Below are positions 1-7,384 of a stretch of 64,000 nt of DNA, piece after piece (the stretch's first letter is position 1; each line of letters starts with the position of its first letter). Made by a program: the position numbers and the translations under genes. The DNA is from UBA6382 sp963617965 (GTDB lineage: Bacteria; Bacteroidota; Bacteroidia; Bacteroidales; Bacteroidaceae). The stretch spans positions 1 through 64,000 of the forward strand of contig CAVEQO010000004.1 of the NCBI GenBank assembly GCA_963617965.1, given 5' to 3'. The notes beneath the pieces are model-generated. The model had not been told where the DNA came from. It did no database searches and saw only the letters and a list, made by a program, of their open reading frames with translations.

Positions 1-166
1 ACGTGATGAGGTTTGCCTGCAACTCCGTCGCACCAAGACTTTGGCGCATGGTTTCGAGCAGTGGCTGGTTGTAATACAAATTGGCAACTGTCAGTCCGGC
101 AGTCACAGCCATCACAAAAAGTATGCTGCGGGGAATACCTCCGTTTGGTACAAGTTCCTTTTGCAT
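1..166 (-). CDS. MFS transporter, N-terminal fragment (cut by window edge)
   Basis: This is the first 55 codons of a gene that runs off the left end of the window. The ATG is at 166-164, four bases after the tag stop, so the two genes are probably co-transcribed. The visible protein has a short polar start, then a hydrophobic segment, then NLYYNQPLLE. That motif follows the first helix in many drug/arabinose-efflux type major facilitator (MFS) permeases. The full protein would be an inner-membrane transporter of about 400 residues with 12 helices. The substrate cannot be told from this fragment. The family call rests on one motif and the hydrophobic pattern. Confidence 0.7.
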   Translation of the reverse strand, partial: MQKELVPNGGIPRSILFVMAVTAGLTVANLYYNQPLLETMRQSLGATELQANLIT

Positions 167-170
167 TCTA

Positions 171-746
171 CTATCCTTTACCTTTGTATAACCAACATTC
201 TTCTTCATGCGAGTCAATGATGCCTATGGCTTGCAGGAATGAATATACGATAGTTGTTCCTATGAACTTCATGCCACGATTCCTCAATTCCTTTGATATT
301 GTGTCAGACAAAGGAGATGAAGTCCTTTCCCAATCATGGATGACCTTGCCTTCGGTAAAACTCCAAATGAACTTGTCGAACGATCCAAACTCGGTCTGAA
401 CATACATGAAAGCCTTGGCATTGCTGACAGCAGCCGCTATCTTCAATTTGTTTCTAACGATGCCTTCGTTATGGCGCAACGCCTCCAATTTCACGTCATC
501 GTATTCTGCCACTGCGCGACAATCAAAGCCATCAAATGCCTTACGGAAAGCGTCTCGCTTGTTGAGAATACACTCCCACGAAAGACCGGCTTGGAAACAT
601 TCGAGAATCAGCATCTCGAATAACTTGCGGTCATCATGCACTGGTACTCCCCATTCCGTGTCGTGATAAGCAACATACAGGGAATTGCTCAGGTTGCACC
701 AATGACAACGAGTCTTGGTAATGGATACGTCTTCTTCCATATTCAT
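171..746 (-). CDS. tag: DNA-3-methyladenine glycosylase I
   Basis: Tag excises 3-methyladenine from alkylated DNA as the first step of base excision repair. It is cytoplasmic. The 191-residue product has the usual family length and features: an N-terminal C-x-W-C (CHWCNLS), YHDTEWGVP, then FEMLILECFQAGLSW, the helix-hairpin-helix glycosylase region with the conserved E and W. A C-terminal H-x-x-x-C (HEEEC) helps complete the zinc site of this family. The ATG overlaps the stop of a 67-codon upstream ORF (ATGA), and an MFS gene starts 4 bases downstream. A second in-frame ATG two codons later is an alternative start, because most family members begin closer to the CHWC motif. Confidence 0.93.
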   Translation of the reverse strand: MNMEEDVSITKTRCHWCNLSNSLYVAYHDTEWGVPVHDDRKLFEMLILECFQAGLSWECILNKRDAFRKAFDGFDCRAVAEYDDVKLEALRHNEGIVRNKLKIAAAVSNAKAFMYVQTEFGSFDKFIWSFTEGKVIHDWERTSSPLSDTISKELRNRGMKFIGTTIVYSFLQAIGIIDSHEEECWLYKGKG

Positions 747-946
747 TGTTCCTCTTTTGGCTTTCTCTTTCCCAACGGTCTACTAAAGTGACCTTGATAC
801 AACTTCACGCCATACTTGTTCGGTCTGCGGAAGACGGAACTGCGACTGCGGAAACCGCTGACCGTCCGGATGTCATCGATGGTGTGACTGCTATCTGTCA
901 GCTCGTCGGCATGGGGATTGTTGTATATGTGACCTGCTTTTGCCAT
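743..946 (-). CDS. Small basic hypothetical protein coupled to tag
   Basis: This is a 67-codon ORF whose TGA overlaps the tag ATG by 4 bases (ATGA), the arrangement expected for translational coupling. The product is rich in Arg, Lys and Ser and contains no domain I recognise. A possible promoter box lies about 110 bases upstream (1054-1061). The gene may be real, because the overlap is precise and the reading frame fills the space between promoter and tag. It could also be a chance ORF in the tag leader. No function can be proposed. Confidence 0.4.
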   Translation of the reverse strand: MAKAGHIYNNPHADELTDSSHTIDDIRTVSGFRSRSSVFRRPNKYGVKLYQGHFSRPLGKRKPKEEQ

Positions 947-1053
947 GGTTTTTGTCGCTTTGTGGGTAAGTTGAATTCTTTTTGGATGCGAAGATTGTGC
1001 AAATCGAATGCAATGAAGTTTACTTCGATTGCTGAGATGCAGCCAATCTTATG

Positions 1054-1061
1054 CAAAGGTA
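1054..1061 (-). promoter_or_regulatory. Possible promoter -7 box for the tag operon
   Basis: TACCTTTG on the minus strand fits the Bacteroidota -7 consensus TAnnTTTG. No convincing -33 TTTG is present at the right distance, so support is modest. It would start a transcript about 100 bases before the small ORF that precedes tag. Confidence 0.35.
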
Positions 1062-1278
1062 ACATGGAATTCGCAGAAACTTTCATGCTGCGAGTTAAAT
1101 AGAGGTTCTATATGACATGGAATCCGTGAAGTCGGGCTAAAGTTTACGAAAGATTAGCATTGTGATGAATATGTTTCATCCAAAAAACCATGAGAAAGAG
1201 ATATTATCATTTCGCTTTAGGAACGGTTCCAGACGGTCGGTTCGCAATTGAAACTGGCTTTTGGTTTTGGATGATTAC
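1062..1278. other. Gene-poor spacer upstream of the tag operon
   Basis: About 220 bases lie between the tag-operon promoter region and the nifJ terminator. I see only a short hairpin (gatgaa/ttcatc at 1164-1180) and a chance 59-codon ORF from 1189 that runs through the terminator. Nothing here can be called a gene. Confidence 0.5.
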
Positions 1279-1313
1279 AAAAAGTCCCCGCAATTCGTTG
1301 CGGGGACTTTTTT
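1279..1313 (-). terminator. Intrinsic terminator of nifJ (bidirectional shape)
   Basis: A perfect 15-bp stem (aaaaagtccccgcaa) is closed by a TTCG loop. It is flanked by A and T runs, so it has U-tracts on both strands. It sits 20 bases past the nifJ stop and can also stop transcription entering from the tag side. Confidence 0.88.
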
Positions 1314-1332
1314 GTTTTCGGTTGATTGTGTG

Positions 1333-4300
1333 TTATTCGCTCCAGTCTTCTTTGGTCTTGCGAACATAACTCTTGTAACGTTTGAGTGCGGCTGCCTGTG
1401 TCGCGTCATACAGTTCCTGCGCTTCACCGGGGAAAGATTTTTTCAGCGAGAGGAAACGCACTTCCCCGTCGAGGTAAGCCTGGAACTTGTCCCATTGCGG
1501 TTCCTTGGAGTCAAGGGAGAACGGATTCTTGCCTTGCTCTGCAAGAGCTGGGTTGTAGCGCCACAGATGCCAGTAGCCGCATTCTACGGCCTTGGCTTCC
1601 TCGGCTTGGCTCTTGCCCATGCCACCCTTTGCCTTAAGACCGTGGTTGATACATGGTGCATAGGCAATTATGAGCGACGGTCCCGGATAGGCTTCTGCTT
1701 CGCGGATAGCCTTGAGACACTGTGCCTGATCTGCACCCATGCAAACCTGTGCCACGTAGACATAACCGTAGGTCGCCTGCATAAGACCGAGGTCTTTCTT
1801 GGTCACACGCTTGCCGTTAGCTGCAAATTGGGCTATAGCACCAATGGGGGTTGCCTTTGATGCCTGACCGCCGGTGTTGGAGTACACTTCAGTGTCAAGC
1901 ACAAGTATGTTGACATCTTCACCGGAAGCCAACACGTGGTCAAGACCGCCATAACCGATGTCGTAAGAGGCACCATCGCCACCGATAATCCACTGGCTGC
2001 GCTTTGTGAGGTAGTGTGACAATTCCTCAAGCTGCTGGCATGTCGGGCAACCGTTTGAAGCACCCTCTTTTATAGCGGGCACGAGCTTTTCGGCGGCGGC
2101 TTTGGATGTCTCATACCTGTCCTTGCCGTCAATCCACTCTTGTGCCGCCTCCTTGAATGAAGTTGGAGTACTGTCGGCGGCTATTGCGGAATTCAGCAAG
2201 TCGGTTATGCGGTTGCGCATCTTCTTGTTGGCAAGAACCATACCGAGACCAAACTCGCAGAAATCCTCAAACAGCGAGTTTGCCCATGCCGGGCCCTGTC
2301 CCTTTGCGTTGACCGTGTATGGAGTGGAGGGGATGGAGCCGGAGTAGATGGATGAACACCCTGTGGCGTTTGCAACCATCTCGTGGTCGCCGAAGAGTTG
2401 GCTGACAAGTTTGACATACGGGGTCTCGCCGCAACCGGAGCAGGCTCCCGAGAACTCAAAGAGCGGCGTTGCGAACTGGCTTGTGCGCGGATTGGCTGCA
2501 AAGTCAAGCAGGTCTTGTTTTGATTTGACATTGTCCACGCAGTAACTCCAGTTGGCGTCTTCGTTCTCCTGTCCTTCGAGCGGAACCATTTCAAGAGCCT
2601 TGACAACCTGTCCGTCGACTTTCTTGCCCAGACAAACATCAACACAGTTTCCGCAGCCGAGACAGTCCATTACATCCACTTGCATGCGGAACTGCATGCC
2701 CTTGATGGATGCAGGGGCTTTGATTTCAATGGTCTCGCCGGCAAATCCGGCTTTCTCCGTCTCGTCCATCACGAAAGGACGGATGGCAGCATGGGGACAA
2801 ACAAAGGCGCACTTGTTGCACTGTGAGCAGAAATCTGGCTTCCAAACAGGCACGAATGTGGCGACACCACGCTTTTCGTATGCTGCAGTCCCTTGTTTCC
2901 ACGCTCCGTCTTCAATGCCCTTGTAGGCCGAGACAGGAAGGAGATCGCCGTTTTGGGCGTTGATCGGGCGAACTATCTTGGAGATGAATTCAGGCTCGTT
3001 TCGCTTGGGTTCTTCATCGGGCGGCAGTTGTGCCCACGCCGGGTCAATGGCGAGAGTCTTGTATTCGCCGCCGCGGTCTACCGCAGAATAGTTCATGTTG
3101 ACGACATCCTGGCCTTTCTTGCCGTAGGACTTCTCTATGAATTTCTTCATCTGCTCGACTGCCAAGTCAACAGGTATGACCTTTGTAATGCGGAAGAAAG
3201 CGGACTGGAGGATGGTGTTGGTGCGATTGCCCAGTCCGATTTCCTGTGCTATTTTCGTAGCGTTTATATAGAAAACGTTAATGTTGTGCTCGGCAAAGTA
3301 CTTCTTGACATTGTTGGGCAGGTTCTTTGTCAGCTCCTCACCGTCCCATATGGTGTTGAGCAAGAAAGTGCCGCCGTCGCGCAGACCGCGGAGTACATCG
3401 TACATGTGCAGGTATGCCTGAACGTGGCAAGCCACGAAATTCGGTGTCTTGATTTGGTATGTGGAGCGGATCGGCGTGTCACCGAAGCGGAGGTGCGAGC
3501 AGGTAAAGCCTCCCGATTTCTTGGAGTCGTAAGAGAAATATGCCTGGCAGTATTTGTCAGTATTGTCTCCGATGATTTTCACGGAATTCTTGTTTGCGCC
3601 AACAGTTCCGTCGGCACCGAGTCCGAAGAATTTTGCCTCGAAAATTCCTTCACCGCCGAGAGCCATTTCCTTCTCGAGTGGAAGAGATGTGTAGGTCACG
3701 TCATCGACGATGCCCAGTGTGAAGTGGTTCTTTGGCTCCGGCAAGTTGAGGTTGTCGTACACGGACTTGATCATGGTGGGAGTCGTGTCGGCAGAGCCGA
3801 GGCCATAGCGTCCGCCAACTATGAGAGGAGCGTTTTCCGCACCGTAGAATGCATCCTTGACATCAAGGTAAAGAGGCTCGCCGCAGGCTCCCGGTTCTTT
3901 TGTCCTGTCAAGGACTGCTATTTTCCTTGCGGAGGCCGGTACGGCGGCCAGAAGATGCCTTGCGGAGAACGGACGGTAGAGGTGAACGCTTATCATGCCG
4001 ACTTTCTGGCCTTGTGCTGTCAGATAGTCGATAGCTTCACGGGCGGCTTCTGTGGCAGATCCCATCAGTATTATAACACGGTCTGCGTCTTTCGCTCCGT
4101 AGTAAGAGAAGAGTTTGTATTCGCGTCCGCATATCTTGCTGACTTCTGCCATATATTGTTCTACGATTTCCGGAACGGCCTCGTAATAAGGATTACAGCT
4201 TTCGCGATGGGCAAAGAAAGTTTCCGGATTTTCGGCCATTCCCTTCGCCTCCGGGTGTTCGGGGGTCATTGCCCGTCTGCGGAATTCTGAGAGGGCCTTG

Positions 4301-4896
4301 GTGTCAAGAAGAGGACGCAATTCCTCCTGATCCATAACCTCAATCTTCTGGTATTCGTGAGATGTGCGGAACCCGTCAAAGAAATTTATGAAAGGAACAC
4401 GGCCTTTTATAGCTGCAAGGTGGGCAACGGCCGAGAGATCCATCACTTCTTGTACAGAGCCTTCGCAAAGCATTGCAAAACCCGTTTGACGGCAAGCCAT
4501 AACATCGCTGTGGTCGCCAAAGATACACAGGGAGTGGGTTGCGAGCGTGCGTGCGGAGACATGGAACACGGTGGGCAGAAGCTCGCCCGCAATTTTATAC
4601 ATGTTCGGTATCATCAGCAACAAGCCTTGTGATGCCGTGAACGTCGTGGTAAGGGCACCGGCTTGAAGAGAACCGTGGACAGCCCCGGCGGCGCCTCCTT
4701 CTGATTGCATTTCCTGAACGGCAACGGTGTCGCCAAAAAGATTTTTCCTGTTTTTACAAGCCCATTCGTCTACATGTTCTGCCATAGGACTGGATGGCGT
4801 GATAGGGTAGATTGCAGCTACCTCAGAGAACATATAGGCAATGTGTGCAGCGGCCTCATTGCCGTCACAGGTCATAAATTTTTTTTCTTTTGCCAT
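1333..4896 (-). CDS. nifJ: Pyruvate:ferredoxin (flavodoxin) oxidoreductase
   Basis: This enzyme oxidises pyruvate and CoA to acetyl-CoA and CO2 and passes electrons to ferredoxin. It is the central oxygen-sensitive step of anaerobic pyruvate breakdown. The 1187-residue single chain matches the homodimeric bacterial form. It begins with the pyrimidine-binding domain (YPITPSSPMAEHVDEW). The ferredoxin domain has two [4Fe-4S] motifs, CSQCNKCAFVCP near residue 690 and CLGCGNCVDVC near residue 745. The C-terminal TPP domain has ACSGCGETPY near residue 818 and GGDGASYDIGYGG. The gene is monocistronic, with its own terminator. A 10-bp inverted repeat lies 59-87 bases upstream of the start codon. Confidence 0.97.
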   Translation of the reverse strand: MAKEKKFMTCDGNEAAAHIAYMFSEVAAIYPITPSSPMAEHVDEWACKNRKNLFGDTVAVQEMQSEGGAAGAVHGSLQAGALTTTFTASQGLLLMIPNMYKIAGELLPTVFHVSARTLATHSLCIFGDHSDVMACRQTGFAMLCEGSVQEVMDLSAVAHLAAIKGRVPFINFFDGFRTSHEYQKIEVMDQEELRPLLDTKALSEFRRRAMTPEHPEAKGMAENPETFFAHRESCNPYYEAVPEIVEQYMAEVSKICGREYKLFSYYGAKDADRVIILMGSATEAAREAIDYLTAQGQKVGMISVHLYRPFSARHLLAAVPASARKIAVLDRTKEPGACGEPLYLDVKDAFYGAENAPLIVGGRYGLGSADTTPTMIKSVYDNLNLPEPKNHFTLGIVDDVTYTSLPLEKEMALGGEGIFEAKFFGLGADGTVGANKNSVKIIGDNTDKYCQAYFSYDSKKSGGFTCSHLRFGDTPIRSTYQIKTPNFVACHVQAYLHMYDVLRGLRDGGTFLLNTIWDGEELTKNLPNNVKKYFAEHNINVFYINATKIAQEIGLGNRTNTILQSAFFRITKVIPVDLAVEQMKKFIEKSYGKKGQDVVNMNYSAVDRGGEYKTLAIDPAWAQLPPDEEPKRNEPEFISKIVRPINAQNGDLLPVSAYKGIEDGAWKQGTAAYEKRGVATFVPVWKPDFCSQCNKCAFVCPHAAIRPFVMDETEKAGFAGETIEIKAPASIKGMQFRMQVDVMDCLGCGNCVDVCLGKKVDGQVVKALEMVPLEGQENEDANWSYCVDNVKSKQDLLDFAANPRTSQFATPLFEFSGACSGCGETPYVKLVSQLFGDHEMVANATGCSSIYSGSIPSTPYTVNAKGQGPAWANSLFEDFCEFGLGMVLANKKMRNRITDLLNSAIAADSTPTSFKEAAQEWIDGKDRYETSKAAAEKLVPAIKEGASNGCPTCQQLEELSHYLTKRSQWIIGGDGASYDIGYGGLDHVLASGEDVNILVLDTEVYSNTGGQASKATPIGAIAQFAANGKRVTKKDLGLMQATYGYVYVAQVCMGADQAQCLKAIREAEAYPGPSLIIAYAPCINHGLKAKGGMGKSQAEEAKAVECGYWHLWRYNPALAEQGKNPFSLDSKEPQWDKFQAYLDGEVRFLSLKKSFPGEAQELYDATQAAALKRYKSYVRKTKEDWSE

Positions 4897-4954
4897 TGTT
4901 TAAGGTTGTGTTAGTTATTTTTTTGTGTTATCCGGTCTTTTATAAAAATTTATA

Positions 4955-4983
4955 TGCATTAGTCTTGTTTGCGGACTAATGCA
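4955..4983. promoter_or_regulatory. Perfect 10-bp inverted repeat upstream of nifJ, candidate operator
   Basis: The arms tgcattagtc and gactaatgca are perfect complements separated by 9 bases. The element is centred about 75 bases upstream of the nifJ ATG. It has no U-tract on the minus side, so it looks more like a protein-binding site or leader hairpin than a terminator. A classical -7 box is not obvious here. Confidence 0.45.
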
Positions 4984-5031
4984 AATAAATGTCATGGTTT
5001 TTTGCGGTCTGTACGATTTCCACGTGTCGGG

Positions 5032-6216
5032 TCAATAAAGGAATCCGAACATCCACAGGGGAATGTCCCCGTCGCGCGAAATCTCTGTGTTGTACCGCGC
5101 GTAGTAAATGTTTTCGAGTTTCGCGCGTTTTTTTGAGATCTTGTCACACACACAAATCTGTGTGTCGTCATCTACGATGAATATGTTTGACCTTCTCGTT
5201 GTCTCGACCTTGTGGTGTCGCCAGATGCTGTTGGTGAAGAAAGTCTCCATCACTTCCTGGTCAAACGGTGAACCGCTGAGCACCGCATAGAGAATGTTGG
5301 TGTTGTGGGTGAGGATACGTGTGGGCTTCTTGGGGCCGTTTGGCGCATGTTTGTATATCTGGTGTATCAGACGCGCTTCCTCAAGGCTGTTCATGTAGTT
5401 CATCACCGTGGCGCGCGACGTGTTTATCTCCTGTGCCAGATTGCTTACGTTGGGGGACTCGTTGCCGCCGGTTACCAGAAGATACAGCAGCTTTTTCAGA
5501 CGGCTTACATATTTCACGTCAATCTGCTTGGTAAACAAGATGTCAACCTCGATCATGGCATTTGTCGTCTTGAGCAGTGTCTCTGTGAAATTGTGGTTCT
5601 CTATGTATATGGGATAATAGCCGTGGTGCAAATAGCTTTGCAGATAGATCCATGGCCTCACTTTCATCAACACGGTACGTTGTACTTCTTCGGTGTGATG
5701 AAGAATGTCGTCAAGTGTAAAACGGGGAATGTCGACACCCGCCTGCAGGTTGATGTATTCCCTGAAAGAAAAACCATGCAGGAAATAGAAATGCGCAATG
5801 GTCGAAAGCTCGTCGTTTTCGCTTCCGCTTTCCTCTACCGTGGTGGTGGCAAAGACAATCTGCAGTGCCGGCAATGTCTTGTAGCACTCGCACAGTTCAT
5901 CGCGCCACCCGTTTTGCTTGAATATCTGGTCTATGATGAGAACCCTTCCGCCGCGCTTCACGAATTCCTGCGCAAAATCCACAAGCCCGCGTCCCCTGAA
6001 ATAAAAGCTGTTCATGTTGACATACAGGCAGCGTCTTGTCGCGTTGTCATAGTTCTTTTTTGCATACTGCAGGAGGAATGTGGTCTTGCCCACGCCTCTG
6101 GGCCCTTTGATTCCTATCAACCGGTGTTTCCAGTCTATTTCGTTCATTAGTGGACGAGTCATTGACAAATCCGTATGCTCCAACAAATAAGCATGGCGCT
6201 GAAAGAAATTCTCCAT
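5032..6216 (-). CDS. AAA ATPase of the DUF4143-type family
   Basis: This is a predicted cytoplasmic ATPase of unknown role, 394 residues from the chosen ATG. Walker A is GPRGVGKTTF near residue 36. A likely Walker B is VLIIDQIF, where the usual DE pair is DQ. The C-terminal half resembles the DUF4143 region that follows a winged-helix-like stretch in this family. Such genes are common in Bacteroidota, often in many copies, and their function is unknown. The frame is open upstream to 6273, but a TACTTTTG promoter box at 6243-6250 would place the transcript start inside that extension. The ATG at 6216 also gives the family-typical start MENFFQRHA. Confidence 0.82.
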   Translation of the reverse strand: MENFFQRHAYLLEHTDLSMTRPLMNEIDWKHRLIGIKGPRGVGKTTFLLQYAKKNYDNATRRCLYVNMNSFYFRGRGLVDFAQEFVKRGGRVLIIDQIFKQNGWRDELCECYKTLPALQIVFATTTVEESGSENDELSTIAHFYFLHGFSFREYINLQAGVDIPRFTLDDILHHTEEVQRTVLMKVRPWIYLQSYLHHGYYPIYIENHNFTETLLKTTNAMIEVDILFTKQIDVKYVSRLKKLLYLLVTGGNESPNVSNLAQEINTSRATVMNYMNSLEEARLIHQIYKHAPNGPKKPTRILTHNTNILYAVLSGSPFDQEVMETFFTNSIWRHHKVETTRRSNIFIVDDDTQICVCDKISKKRAKLENIYYARYNTEISRDGDIPLWMFGFLY

Positions 6217-6242
6217 ATTGTATACAAGTTTGGATTTGTCAG

Positions 6243-6250
6243 CAAAAGTA
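6243..6250 (-). promoter_or_regulatory. Promoter -7 box of the AAA ATPase gene
   Basis: TACTTTTG fits TAnnTTTG, 26 bases upstream of the chosen ATG at 6216. The -33 region is weak. The position decides against the longer reading frame starting at 6273. Confidence 0.5.
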
Positions 6251-6279
6251 GTAAAAAAACGGCTAAATTGCATACTGGT

Positions 6280-6311
6280 ATTGAAAATATTTGGATAAAG
6301 GATTAACTTTG
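6280..6311 (+). promoter_or_regulatory. Promoter of the ATP-grasp-like gene, almost touching its ATG
   Basis: ATTG at 6280-6283, a 20-base spacer, then TAACTTTG at 6304-6311. The predicted transcript start falls at about 6315-6319, which is the start codon itself (6317). Confidence 0.58.
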
Positions 6312-6316
6312 CGTAT

Positions 6317-7375
6317 ATGGAATGTTCGTTGGCAAACTTTTCACACGATTTGGCTCTTTCGCATGGAGGAGTTTCTTATACCCCTCCGCCAAACGTGAGG
6401 GCGATGGAACGCGATTTGGCCAAATTGGCGGATTTCTTTGTTCCTGCCGGTGAAGTGTCGTACAACCCGTTTGCTCCTGTGTGGGGGTGGGATTCCGCGC
6501 TGGTGTGCAAGTTGAAGTCATGCGGATTCTCGCATCTGCCTTCGTCCGGACAACTTGAAAAGATAAGGACACTGTCTTCGCGTGAAACAGCGATGAGGGT
6601 GCTTGGTGCACTGAGGAAGTCGTTGGGCGACAAGTGGCCTTTATGTGGTGAGAGTACGTTATGCACCTCGGGGGAAAGTCTGTGTCTGCCGGAGGGGCGG
6701 TTCGTGTTGAAAGAGCTGTGGTCGGGCAGTGGTCGTGGTTTGCGCTTTGTCAACGGCTGCGTCAGTGGGCAACAGCGAAACTGGGCGTTGCGTTGTATCA
6801 AATTGCATGGGGGGGTTGTCATTGAGCCGTATTACAGCAAAATCCGGGATTTTGCAATGGAGTTTGTCGTGACCGAAGACACAGTGGAATACAGCGGACT
6901 GTCGGTGTTCCGTACTGCCTCCAACAATGCCTATGCGGGCAACTTGCTGATGCCGCAGGAACGCTTGTGGAACATAATGGAGACCTGTTTCCCCCGTGAG
7001 TTTTACAGGGATCTCACAGAAGTGTTGGTCTCGGCTCTCCGTAAAATTTTTGTAGGCAATTATATGGGACCGTTGGGCGTGGACATGATGGTTGTGGACG
7101 ACGGTGGAAGGCTCGCCGTACATCCGTGCGTGGAAATCAACGTGAGGCGTACTATGGGTATGCTGTCATTGCACTTGTCGGATCTGGTCGACAAAGACCA
7201 CAATGCCGAATTCAGAATTGTTTACAGCAAAGACAGTGGAGAACTTGCGGCGAAGTGCAAATGTATGCCGAAGCCGGTTTTCGGTGCGGACGGCAGGCTG
7301 GCCGGGGGAGTGCTGTTTCTTACGCCGATATTGTCAGACACCCGTTTCGTTTCTTTGATAGAAATTGTGGGGTGA
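6317..7375 (+). CDS. ATP-grasp-like protein of unknown substrate
   Basis: The 352-residue cytoplasmic product resembles a Bacteroidota family with an ATP-grasp fold. Visible elements are an N-terminal FSHDLALS...YTPPPNVR stretch, FVLKELWSGSGRGLRFV (the nucleotide-binding lysine and glycine loop), VIEPYYSKIRDFAMEF, and a late CVEINVRRTMG where ATP-grasp enzymes place the metal-binding E-x-N. Such enzymes usually join a carboxylate to an amine or thiol. The substrate here is unknown. The ATG at 6317 is the only plausible start, because an in-frame stop lies at 6296 and the conserved N-terminus begins at once. The gene is convergent with the GHL10 gene, with 9 bases between stops. Confidence 0.72.
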   Translation: MECSLANFSHDLALSHGGVSYTPPPNVRAMERDLAKLADFFVPAGEVSYNPFAPVWGWDSALVCKLKSCGFSHLPSSGQLEKIRTLSSRETAMRVLGALRKSLGDKWPLCGESTLCTSGESLCLPEGRFVLKELWSGSGRGLRFVNGCVSGQQRNWALRCIKLHGGVVIEPYYSKIRDFAMEFVVTEDTVEYSGLSVFRTASNNAYAGNLLMPQERLWNIMETCFPREFYRDLTEVLVSALRKIFVGNYMGPLGVDMMVVDDGGRLAVHPCVEINVRRTMGMLSLHLSDLVDKDHNAEFRIVYSKDSGELAAKCKCMPKPVFGADGRLAGGVLFLTPILSDTRFVSLIEIVG

Positions 7376-7384
7376 AGGAAACTT

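Noticed and set aside
1189..1368. 59-codon plus-strand ORF starting MRKRYYHFALG
   Set aside because: It reads through the nifJ terminator hairpin and into the nifJ 3' end; no promoter and no family.
2893..4290. 465-codon plus-strand open frame inside nifJ
   Set aside because: It is antisense to a fully typical pyruvate:ferredoxin oxidoreductase and has no recognisable domain. High-GC third positions make such shadows.
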